The notes under the pieces are model-generated. The model made no database searches. It was not told where the DNA came from and was given only the letters and a program-made list of their open reading frames with translations. From Vanessa cardui (Eukaryota; Arthropoda; Insecta; Lepidoptera; Nymphalidae), in NCBI RefSeq assembly GCF_905220365.1, contig NC_061129.1, forward strand, positions 9,486,803 through 9,550,802: DNA of 64,000 bases, read 5' to 3'. Positions within the stretch are counted from its first letter, which is position 1; each line of letters begins with the position of its first letter. Of this stretch, positions 25,201-35,444 are shown piece after piece. The position numbers and the translations under genes were made by a program.

Positions 25201-28200
25201 ATATAATTATTTTATAGTTAATTTCATTTATTCCGTAACTGTATATAAAATAAATAAAAACATATTTTTTAAAAATAAAATAAAATTAAAGTAGACGTAT
25301 TAAATCTGGTTTGCCCAAAACATCAACTACTTATTCAAATATAATTTTATTTCGGGTATTTAGTTTCGGGTTCGAAAAAAAACATTGACATACATTAGTC
25401 ACACAAAGACGGTAGACCTTTTAATTTTAACGGAATCAAAAATTCGCAAAACTCAGCAAAAAATGTTTTTTGTAAAATTCAAACTTCAATTGAGATCAAT
25501 AATACATTTTAATAGAATATTTCGAGCTATACTGAATATCACGCAAATTCAGCTTCGACTTAAATTTTACAATTTTGCTTTTGCTGAGTAGTAAAACATT
25601 TATGAACTTTAACTCGACACTCTAACTTAGGAAATTTGAATTTATTTAAATTTTTTTTATATAAATTTTAACTTCTTCAATTATTATGAATAAAACAAAA
25701 ATTGACTGACTTCCTAACGCTCTAGACTGATAGCTCTACTTGAGGGTGCTTTGTTGATAGGTATATAATAATAATACTTGATAGACCGCTATCAATGTAC
25801 CTAATTGACACAAGTAATCTTACTTACGTCACAAAGTTGAGAGGTGGAAACTTAGGTTAACAATTTATAACTAATGAATATTGTCATTTTTTTGTTACTT
25901 TATTTATTTAATAATTGAGACAAATTGTACATGTGTTCGCAGAAGTTACGTAAACAACGAAGTGCCGGTGAGTTGGACAAGCGCGGCACGGGCTCGGTGC
26001 GGTCAGGTGGTTCAGGCGGCTCCGCTTCATCCTGGGTGTCGTCGGTCGAAAGCACGCATTCCGCTACTACGCGAGGCTCCTTGCATACCAACTCTAACAC
26101 CAGTTTCATAGTTGAGGTAAATCTGCTGCAACTGTTGTCTGACTTTGAACAGAACATAATTTTCTCAATTTGATAAAAAAAAATTTCGCGTTGTTAATAC
26201 TAACTTTCCATGATTTTGGCAAAAATGGTCAATTTTATGGGAGACCAGAATTTGCGAGCGACAGGACGCGCACGCAAATAATTGGCCACTCTTTTTTCCA
26301 TCATTCTTTCCTCCTCAAATAGTTGTGACGGTCAATCCAGCACGATTGTAAATTGTGTAAAAGCGTGACCTGCTCTTCGTGCTTTTAGAGACCCGAAAAT
26401 ATATACTCCCAACTTCCAGACTCATTCATTTTTCACAAGAAAAATCTAATAACTTAGTATTTGCTAAACCTGGGGTTTGAACCCAGGACCTTGATATCTA
26501 CCATCTTCTATCTAGACAAAAGACCAACAAGACAATCGTTAGACAATATTATTAGATACTCTGATAGATGTCAAACATGAAAGCATCATATACCTACCTA
26601 TAACTTGATGTGGGTAGTCTAGGTACTTCACAAAATTATGGCCCTAGAATAGATTACATTAAATAATTGTACCTCCTAATAAAAACTAAAGGCAATTCGA
26701 ATATTTTCAAAATTTAATTCAATTCATAAAAACAATATAAAAAATAAGAAGAATGAAACAAATGCTGAAGCTGTATTTTTAAACGATATATATTTCAATA
26801 AAGAAAAAAGAGAAAAAACTCTAACCGAAATATGTAAACATGTGTATGTTTATAATTGCAAATCGATATATGTAAATCTTTGTTTTGAGTCTAATCTCTA
26901 CTTATAGACATTTAATAATTATCAAAAAATATTATTTAAAATAGCTACAGCAATAATCATGACAATAAAGCTGACAGCATTTGTATATCATAGTTGTGTC
27001 ATTGACTTGAAAACTTTATTTTAATATGCCCATTGCACCTTATTATATTATAAAATAATAAAAAATCTTTCAGGATGAACACTTGGATGCCAGTGTAACT
27101 GAAACCTATATGGGTGAATGGAAGAACGATAAGCGTACCGGGTTCGGCGTTAGTGAACGTAGCGATGGCCTTCGTTACGAGGGCGAGTGGTTTGCGAACA
27201 GAAAATATGGCTATGGTGTTACGACGTTTCGAGACGGGACCAGAGAAGAGGGAAAATACAAAAACAACGTACTTATCACGAGCCAGAAGCGAAAACATAT
27301 GTTCCTTATGCGATCGGCGAAATTCCGAGAACGAGTTGACTCAGCAGTTAATGCAGCACAACGCGCGTCGAAAATAGCGCTCCAAAAAGCCGACATTGCT
27401 ATTTCTAGGTACAGCTTCAGATATTAAAAAGATCAATAAGACTTTTATCGGTACATTAAATGTGGTAAATAGATTTAAATAGAGTAACACCAATAATTAG
27501 AAGAATCATTCTAATTCACAGCGTTGTAAAAATTAAAAACTATCATTAAGCATTTAGTGTTTACTTGAATATTATATCTATTTTTATTTATATCCTTATC
27601 TTTCCATGTCCATATTACTTTACAAAATCATATTACGTTAATCACATAAAAATAGGTGTAATTATTATAAATAATCAGTCGATAACATGTACGTTGTTTT
27701 TAAAACAAAAACATTTTAAAAACGTTTGTATTGTTTTACAAAAAACAATATTTTACGTGCTACTTCAAATAATTAAAAATAATGCTTTTTCTCTAACAGA
27801 ACCGCTACAGCACGAGGTAAAGCCGAACAAGCAGATGAATCCGCAGACCAAGCTAAAGAAGACTGTGATATTGCACAATCAACTGCCAAGCAGTTCGCAC
27901 CAGATTTTAAGCATCCTGGCTTTGACCGCATAGGGTTAAGAGAAAAGTATCGACAAAAAGTCTACGAACAACAAATTAATACTCCTGTAACACAAGAGGC
28001 CGACAAAATCTTAGACGGAAAGAGCATTCCAAATCATATCCCTCCGATGCACCAACAAATACCCCAAATGAATAAAATGCCAAACGCGATTTCTTCTAGA
28101 AGACCATCAACTCAATACCAACATAACACAGGGCAAACTGTGGATCCAAGATATCCAAATAACCCTCATTTTAGTACCGATGATAGAAATCAAGGTTCGC

Positions 28201-31200
28201 AATTTGACCAATATTATAAACCTAACCAAGAAACATGGAACGCTCCTGGAACGATGCAAAATCAAATACCAAATCAAAAACTATACCCATCAAACAATCC
28301 ACCGAGTGGATATAACATACCGGATAATCAATCAGCACCGCAATCTGCTTACCAATTACAACACCAGCAAAGTATGGACCAAAGTAACCAACAATATTCT
28401 AACCAAAATCGTAGATTTTCGTCTTCCGTACGCCCATCACCTAATCAACGACCGTCACAAGAGTGGAACGCTGCTCCGGGTATAACGAGACGGCAAAGTA
28501 TTCTTGCTCAACCCACGAATGATCCTCAAAGTGAATCGTACGTTGATAGTGCTATGGCCGCATATCGAAGAAACGAACTTCGTACTGGTACTGTGCACTC
28601 AGAAGGTCCTCTAGATAGACAAGTTCCAAATACAGATTCACAAGGATACCGTCAACCTATGGATCAGCAAGCTTACCGGCAGCCATCCGATCAACAAATG
28701 TATCACCAATCTTCCATTAACCAACCAGGCTATCGCCAAACACCAGACAAGCAAATGTATCGTCAACAAGCGATGGACCAGCAGTCTTATAGGCAACCGA
28801 CCTCAACAGAACAAGATATAATTAACGGGGAACGTGAGTTACGGCAGCAAGGATCACGCCCGTCGATTGATTACTTCGATCATTACAAAAGACCTCCGAG
28901 TAGAGACTCTAGCGTGGATCGTTATGGCAGACGATCGAGACAACCATCTGTAGAGGCTGCTCCGCCTCCGGGTAGTGGTTCGCGAGCTGGATCCGTTGCA
29001 CCTCAACCATTACCTGCATCTCGTCCCGCATCCCGAGCAGCGACACCAGCAGGCAATGGTCATTTAGCTTCCGGGCGGGGCTCTATTTCTAGAGCTTCTT
29101 CAAGAGAGCAACAGCCCTTCGAAGATTCTCTTCTACGAAAAAGAACCCTCGGTCAAGAAATTTCACCATCACCCTACCAACCTAAACGAACGGAAAGTTT
29201 ATTTGTAGCACAAAATCCAGCACCATCGCCTCCGGCTCCCATGGGAGGAGGAGGAGGAGGCGGTGGCGGTCGCAAGGTAAGTTAATGTAGAAGTTAATTA
29301 TTAATGTTCAAAACAAATCAGTTAATAATTCCAGCCAGCCACCAAGAATACAACAACACACAAACATTTAACATTTCTTAGTTATATTTTCACAAATGAT
29401 ATCTTAAAAACTACGGTAATATTGTATTTAATTATATTAATTAGTGCGCATAATAATTATTTCAACATATTTCATATTTCAAGTGAATACAATTCTAAAT
29501 TTAAAAAATAATTGTAAGTTATTGAAAAAGATACAAAATACTAATGTGAGGCGAAGTAAATAATAATAGGGGATGTACTCGTAAAATAATAAAACCCGAT
29601 ACGATGTAGCCATACTTTGTCAAGATAACACTTATGATTGTGCTAGATAATAAACGAATTGTAGGACTTTTTTCAGGCTAGGCTGTAAGTAATGATATAG
29701 CGAATTTAAAAATAGTGATGTGTTAAGTATAGTTCTCCTTATACATGATGTTAACTTTTTTATCAAATTCACCTTAAATTAGTTTAATAGGGGTAAACCT
29801 AGTATATTTTAGGTTTTTAAAAATATAAATTTCAAGTAACATAAGTCCTAATTCTTTTTATTACAATGTATACATAAAAACGTGATTTCAATGACACAAT
29901 AGCAACAATACCTGAATAAAAATAGCCGCACAATATTATATTAGATGAACACGATACACAACAGGCGTCTTTTTAGATTTGACGAGAAACCATAGTCCGC
30001 GCTATCTCATTGCTAGTGCTGTATCTTATACTACTACTACTACTACTAACACGACGATGATTTATTTCTTATATACATCGAATTCCACGAAGGCGAAGTC
30101 GCTTTATCAGACATATCAGGTCATATTATGTTCCTAAACTTTCATTTAAATTAAAATAAAAAAACATACATAGCAAGAAGCAATTTTCTAATTAAATTAA
30201 ATTATTATTAATGAACACATGTATCACAACTATAACATAATTATAAAATATTTAAAGCACTTGTTATCTAATGACATAACAATATAAGTTCTTCAATGAC
30301 ACGTAAAACGGTAAATCGAAGATAGAAATAGATGAGATCAAAAGCTCTTAATCGTTACTGTTCACATTTAGCATTAAATTGCAATCTGTGTTATCCCAAT
30401 CTTTGCTTATGAAACAAACATTGCTGATATTTACATGTTCAATAAATGGAGGTATATACAAGAATATAAAGTTAGTAGGGTGGGCGCGCGTTTACGTTTT
30501 GCTATGTAGGCGGTGGGCGGCAGAGCTCCGCCGGTCAGCCCGTTCTATTTCTAAATTAAGACAGTCATTCGCTGTCGCTTTCCGCGCATCACCTATTCGC
30601 TGAATATATAAATAGAAAATTATCAGTTCTGATATTTAATTCAATTCAATGCAATACAACACTCGTGGTATTATTAAATACTACTTTTTAAAAAATAAAT
30701 AATAAAATAATCTATTCCTATCGGAAAGCACTCTTAGTAGGCGAATACTTGTTGTGTGACATTTAAAGTCAACTCAATATTTTAACAATAAAATGTGGTA
30801 TCAAGAAGAGGATGAAGATGAGGACCTCTTGTGCTCGCCTGCTATTTTGGCCAGACGTGCCTCTGAAAGTTGGATAAACGTCCCTCCTGTAGAGGTAAAA
30901 TCTACCTCCGAGTATGTATCGAATGATAACTTTCAAAAGTTTAAATGTCTTGGTATTAAATGATTTGTAAGTAAACTAATAATTATTAAAATAAAAGCAC
31001 TTTAATTACGAATGTTAGGAAAACAAACCAGATTACTTTTTGACTACGTGACTTATAATTTATCCATAAGTAGCCAATTGCAATATATACTTACAAATAT
31101 CACATCACAAATTATCTAATCATTTGATTGTAGAAAGTTTCATCACTTATTATTTGTTAATAGTATATTTATTTGTTGATAGTGTTATAATAATTTTCTG

Positions 31201-31704
31201 TTTATTTATTTTTGATACTATATATTTATTTCTGTTAGTGTTGTACTTGTAAGAAAGACGTAAAAAAATTTTTTAGAATATATTTTCCAAATAATTATTA
31301 AAAAATTAAAAATGATCACAGATGCTAAGCACGCCGCAAACGCTGCAACGAAAGAAGTCCCTGCCCGATGTGGCGGGCATGCCGCGGCTGCCGGACGGCG
31401 GCGGCATGTCCCGCGAGGAGGTGTCCGCGCTGGGCTCCGCGCGCCGCGAAGAAGTTCGCCGCATGCACGAAGAGTCCGAAAAGCTGAGAGCCAACCCCCT
31501 CCTCTACCTAGTTAGTCCACAAGTGAAGGTAGTTATTTCTTATCAAATTGTACATAAATTCTGCACAAAATTTTGTAGACAAATAATATCTACATAATTA
31601 ACAATTATTTGTTTCAGGACTGGTTCTCACGGCAGCAATTAGTGATCCTAGTTTTGTTTATCAACATCTCGTTAGGTATTATGTTTTTCAAGTTGCTGAC
31701 GTAG
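8521..31704 (+). CDS. jp: Junctophilin, full-length isoform (8 coding exons, 999 aa)
   Basis: Junctophilin bridges plasma membrane and ER/SR at calcium-release junctions. Exons: 8521-8750, 22373-22584, 23987-24264, 25943-26116, 27074-27408, 27800-29276, 31322-31528, 31618-31704. All have GT-AG borders, phase closes, and the total is exactly 3000 nt. Six MORN repeats lie at about residues 35-165 (YCGGW, YAGSW, FEGQW, YRGEW, YEGTW, YQGQW). A Ser/Arg-rich joining region follows to 298, then MORN 7-8 (YMGEW 310, YEGEW 333). Next comes the conserved Ala-rich helix spanning exons 5-6 (ending DPDF-like APDFKHPGFDRIG), then a long Gln/Pro-rich divergent tail with about six YRQP-type repeats (about 691-746) and a poly-Gly run near 892-900. 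A C-terminal membrane anchor lies at about 978-997. At 999 aa it is longer than vertebrate junctophilins, mostly through the tail. The first intron is 13.6 kb. The poly(A) signal is at 31776. Confidence 0.95.
8751..13158. other. Junctophilin intron 1, 5' part
   Basis: AT-rich intronic DNA. It contains a perfect 15-bp inverted repeat at 12714-12746 (own entry). A slightly GC-richer stretch at about 9500-9620 has a non-ATG open frame but no splice support. No exon, ncRNA or intact transposon is recognised. Confidence 0.5.
12714..12746. repeat. Perfect 15-bp hairpin with 3-nt loop
   Basis: The arm AAGAAAATAGTCAGA is followed by ATG and then by its exact reverse complement. The stem is too short for an animal miRNA precursor. 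It may be the collapsed end of a foldback element or a protein-binding palindrome. Confidence 0.8.
13159..13234. repeat. (AT)38 microsatellite
   Basis: An uninterrupted 76-bp AT dinucleotide run inside junctophilin intron 1. It is likely polymorphic in length and may be mis-sized in an assembly. Confidence 0.98.
13235..19318. other. Junctophilin intron 1, middle part
   Basis: Mostly AT-rich with no exon seen. Two short stretches, 13731-13764 and 16809-16843, share a GTGGAA.GGTGG.AA.A.TGCTAG core that I associate with a lepidopteran retroelement tail. Less AT-rich islands at about 15775-15960 and 16310-16540 could be regulatory. The second contains TATAAATAG at 16419-16427. Confidence 0.4.
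19319..19600 (+). mobile_element. Interspersed repeat, family C, copy 1
   Basis: About 280 bp, running from TGGTATAGGTTGGCGGACGA to GGCTTGCACAAAGCCCTACC. The same sequence occurs in reverse orientation at 57648-57927 in importin beta. Shared landmarks include GTGGTCACC, the TCGTCAATGTGCCA stretch, TGGCTCACTCACCCTTCAAAC and ACTGATGAGTGGGTGGTACC. I recognise it as a very common lepidopteran repeat, probably the 3' portion of a non-autonomous or LINE-derived element. It has no coding capacity. Confidence 0.85.
19601..22372. other. Junctophilin intron 1, 3' part
   Basis: AT-rich. A stretch at about 21000-21110 (AGCTAGACCGATTTGTTGAA) resembles a widespread degenerate lepidopteran repeat, but it is too decayed to classify. 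No exon is seen. Confidence 0.4.
22585..23986. other. Junctophilin intron 2
   Basis: AT-rich except for a CpG-rich island at 23695-23800 about 200 bp before exon 3. No splice-compatible exon could be built in the island. It may be a regulatory element. Confidence 0.4.
24265..25942. other. Junctophilin intron 3
   Basis: AT-rich intronic sequence. I see no exon, RNA gene or recognisable repeat. Confidence 0.5.
26212..26525 (-). mobile_element. tRNA-derived SINE-like element, family D, in junctophilin intron 4
   Basis: On the minus strand a tRNA-like B box (GGTCCTGGGTTCAAACCCC, about 26474-26492) is followed by GAGTCTGGAAGTTGGGAGT and AAGCACGAAGAGCAGG. These landmarks match, with divergence, a SINE body that I recall from other lepidopterans. 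The A-box half is poorly preserved and the copy looks old. It is not a functional tRNA gene: no cloverleaf can be completed. Confidence 0.6.
26526..27073. other. Junctophilin intron 4, 3' part
   Basis: AT-rich, nothing recognised. Confidence 0.5.
29277..30475. other. Junctophilin intron 6, 5' part
   Basis: AT-rich, with a short (CTA)n run near 30030. No exon is seen before the GC-rich internal promoter candidate at 30478. Confidence 0.5.
30478..30640 (+). promoter_or_regulatory. Candidate internal promoter of junctophilin
   Basis: A GC-rich block (30478-30600, including GGTGGGCGGCAGAG) ends in TATATAAATAG at 30605-30615, followed by an initiator-like TATCAGTT at 30621-30628. The TATA-to-initiator spacing of about 18-20 nt is shorter than the usual 30, so the true start may lie slightly downstream. 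It sits 150-300 bp upstream of a well-formed first exon (next entry). Confidence 0.45.
30793..31704 (+). CDS. jp: Predicted short tail-anchored junctophilin isoform (131 aa)
   Basis: The alternative first coding exon 30793-30894 begins with ATG, has an in-frame TGA 34 nt upstream (30757-30759), and ends at a GT donor (GAG|GTAAAA). It then joins, in phase 0, the last two junctophilin exons (31322-31528 and 31618-31704). The new 34 residues start MWYQEEDEDEDLL, contain a basophilic kinase-type RRAS site and end WINVPPVE. The product keeps the conserved C-terminal stretch and the membrane anchor but has no MORN repeats, so it would sit in the ER/SR membrane without a plasma-membrane tether. The exon lacks a good upstream acceptor, which argues for a first exon rather than a cassette exon. 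RNA evidence is needed. The pieces are visible; use of the isoform is inferred. Confidence 0.55.
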
Positions 31705-31781
31705 CGTCGGCGGGCGGCGCCGTCGCGCCTTCTATCTCAGTGTAACGACACTCGTGTACATAACAATTGTAAAAAAATAAA

Positions 31782-33971
31782 CACAAAAACAATATCTGAC
31801 GTGCAAATATTTCGAATAGTACATGTTTACTTCAAACACTTTTAATCGATCATAACTCCTATCTAAAATACTATCATTTTATGGATTTCAATTAGCCAGT
31901 GTACTTTTGTAAAAGTTGTGAAAGTGGAAAATCAAAGACACATTATGAGAATACAGTGCATCCCTGCCCTCCCCACGCCGAGTCAATGTAACTTCTAATA
32001 GTGTGAGAGTGCGATTTTTGTGACCACTAGACGAAATTTCGAATGTAAGCACGATTTACTTATGAACCTGCATATTGTAGGTTTTGCTCGTATTATAATG
32101 TTAAAAGCTTGCCTTATTAAGTAAATTCATTTAAGTGAAAATAACATCGGAATGGAAATGAGTGCGGTGAACGTAGCAAGTTCCAGGAAACGCAATGAGA
32201 CATTTATTAATAGTAAACTAAATGATAAGATATTTACACAAATTAATATTTTGGCATAATATTAGAGTTTCAATATTTCACAGTTTAGTTAACATAGCGT
32301 AGACTCGTCATTAAGGATTACATTGAAAATTGTAAACGCCAACAATTAAAAATTATTTGCTTGTTTCGAAAAATATTATATTATACTTAGTATTTTATGA
32401 AAGATTTTGGAATCTTTTAATAAAAAAATCCTTACCGAAAAATGTTACCATAATTATATTTAATGCTTAAATTAAAAAATCTTTTAAAGTGCTAAATATA
32501 TGATAGATTAGTTTACTATTTATTATTTAACTTTATTCAATGTATTGTATTGAATCTGTTACCCCAGTTTTTTATAAATATTTAAAATAAATTTTGTAAT
32601 GTTTGGTGCGCGATTAGAACAAATTGTTTGTTCTTAATTTCGTATATTTAAATATGAACCTAGATTTACGAGAAAACGAAATCTATTTCAATTTTCGAAA
32701 AAATGAATATCCAATTTTTATACAAATAGGTATACTTATAATTTTGTGTTGTAACTATGTCAATTTCTTGTATTTGAAAATTTTATATAAGGAAATTAAA
32801 TTGTACCATATTTATTATATAAAATAATTTATATAAAAGTGTGCATGCGAGATTGTTGATACGCTGTACAATTACGAAAGTTGTGGTAAACGCGCAATTC
32901 TTAAATTGTTAAAAGTAAGACAATTTCCGCAGTTTCTTCATTATGTAAAAACTTTAAGTTATCTTTAAGAGTTTTAATTACTTGTATCAATTTTATCTAC
33001 GTTTCAGAAATAAAATATTTTAACAAAATTTCTATGTTTTTTTTGTGAACTTACAAATAACATAATTTGAAATACAAATCTTACTAAAATAATTAAATAT
33101 TCTTCTGAGGGCCATAATTACGTTATTGGTACACAAAGGTGGCAGACTTTAATCCGAATCGTGCAGAATATTTTCCTGCATAGCCGAGCACTAGATCACT
33201 AAAACAGAAGCATGTAAAGCTTAGTGTTGCTTACCCAGATTTTAACTTACGGTCAGTTAATATCCATGCGTTCTTATCACTGATGCAATCAAAAAATATT
33301 TTTATTTAGTAACAAAAAGTTTGCGTAAATTTGATAAAATTAAGCTTTCATACTGACATCACAAAAGAGAAACATTAATCGCACGAATAAAATACGATAT
33401 AAAATCAAACGAAGCTATAAAAATAACAATCCTAAACAATGATCCTAGATGGGCCTTACGATCGATGGGGTTTACGAAAACAAGCTTCTTTAACGTTGCT
33501 TGCTAAGCTAAGCTGCGCTTATTGTGAGCTACACGACTAAACATAGTTGCCTACAATAAAATATAATAAGCTATTTCAGTAAATCATTTGAATAAGTACA
33601 ATATGGAAACTGGAAACAGGATGATAAGTGACAATAGCTTAATGATACAAGGGCCGCCTAGCGCTATGAATGTCGCGAGTTCAATGCTACTATGAATACA
33701 AGTCTATTTCCCTTTCCAATCCTTACATATGTTTTTCCCTAAACTGGGAGGTAAACTAGAAATTTTAGTAATTCCTTACAAACAGTAATTGTGTATGGAT
33801 TACCTTTTTTTTTGCAAAAGTCTTTGTATTACAAAAGCTAAACGCCTTGTTTTACATTTTTGTGTATACGTTTACAATAGGAAAATGTAAATGTACGCAA
33901 TTAGGTGAGATTTCAGTAGTTTGGGTAGGAAATTTATTCAGAAATTCCCGTACGTAAACATAGCTTACGTA
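31782..33971. other. Downstream of junctophilin, intergenic
   Basis: The first poly(A) signal is at 31776-31781. More AATAAA-like sites up to about 32590 leave room for a longer 3'UTR. No other gene is seen. Confidence 0.5.
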
Positions 33972-34328
33972 GCCGAGATGGCCCAGTAGTAAGAAGGCGT
34001 GCATCTTAACCGATGATTAAGGCTTCAAACCCAAGTAAATACCACTGAATACAATACACATGTGCTTAATTTGTATTTATAATTCATGTCGTGCTCGGCG
34101 GTGAAGGAAAACATCGTGAGGAAACTTACATGTAGTTTTTTTCATAGATTTTTTTTATTTTTTTTTATTTCATAGAATTTCATAGAAATTCTGCCACATG
34201 TGTATTCCACCAACCCCCATTGCAACGCATTGGAACGCAGCGTGGTGGAATATGTTCCGAACCTTCTCCTCAAAAGGAGAGGGAGGGCTTAGCCCAGCAG
34301 TGGGAAATTTACAGGCTGTTGTTGTTGT
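33972..34328 (+). mobile_element. tRNA-derived SINE, family A, copy 2
   Basis: Same family as the copy at 6569. The tRNA-like head is degraded (GGCCCAGTAGTAAGAAGGCG, B box GGCTTCAAACCC). The body contains CTCGGCGGTGAAGGAAAAC, and it ends in TTTACAGGCTG(TTG)n. An extra T-rich duplication near 34136-34165 lengthens it. Confidence 0.85.
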
Positions 34329-35444
34329 AAACGTAGCTTAAAAAGCATTCAGCAAAGCGACGCGTTACATCTTTTTTTACATTTAATTATTATCGGTATT
34401 GTTATCAAGATCTTACTGGATATGCATTTGTCGACATTTGTAAATTAAATTCAACATTTTGTACGTTTTCTATCTGCCATACAAGACGATAAATATTTCA
34501 AATTATCTTATGCATCATATTTGTTGTAACAATATCAAACATTGGTAAATAGATGAATCTGATATTTTCGTAGAAATTATACTATAGATTTCTACAGGAC
34601 GTATTCTGTCCCAACCAAACCAAAATGGGTTAATCGTTTTTGGTGTTCAATCTCATTAAAGACTTTATTTTTTGTTTGAACACACGAGTAATGTCATAAC
34701 GATTATTGCATTTGTTGTCGCATTGTCCGAACATTAAAACTTTTTATCTCCGGCCATTTTGGTCATCGACACCGTAGACTTACGTTATTCCGGCCTCGTC
34801 TAATCATAATCCTCTAAGCTTACGTTTTTGTATGTTACGGTTCCTGTTATAATATATTAAAAATATGAATACAAATTAAATAATGACGTTTCTTATGTAT
34901 TAACTTTTTTGGTTCAGTCAGTAGAGTCAGATCACAAATGAAAATTTATCTATGTTTGCATACATTTTAATTCGCAAAAGTTTAATTTCCTTTTCATGTT
35001 TTGGCTTCACTGATTGCGACTATTCAGAGACGACAATTAATGGTGAGAGAATGCTACTTCCCCTTGGATTGCAGTGTAGTAACATCTAATAATAACAATT
35101 CAAATTAATAATTTTCGTGTGCTTAAAGGAAAAATCGTTTTTAATGAAAACAAATTATTCGCCTTTTTAACGTATGATAATTTCAATTAATCTTTCTAAA
35201 AGAGAGCTACTGAGATAAAATTTCTAATGATAAATATATCGACGACAAATTTTCGGCTGACGTAATAACTTTACTGGGTCACATTTGGTATATTGTGTAC
35301 ATATATATACTAAGTTTTACTTTAATCAATTAGATTAATACTGTATGGCTTCTGCCAATACCAAGGCAGTTACTACAACTATTGAACTCGAATGGCTCGT
35401 TCTGATAAGTTTTCGTATTTATAATAGTAAATAAACAAATAACG
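34329..35444. other. Intergenic, upstream of the SLC22 gene
   Basis: AT-rich, no gene seen. It presumably contains the SLC22 promoter and 5'UTR, but no core element stands out. Confidence 0.4.

Noticed and set aside
26474..26492. tRNA gene suggested by a strong B box
   Set aside because: No cloverleaf can be completed and the downstream sequence follows a SINE body.
27565..27933. 122-codon open frame before junctophilin exon 6
   Set aside because: It is read-through of an AT-rich intron into the exon in the wrong frame. The exon in its correct frame starts at 27800.
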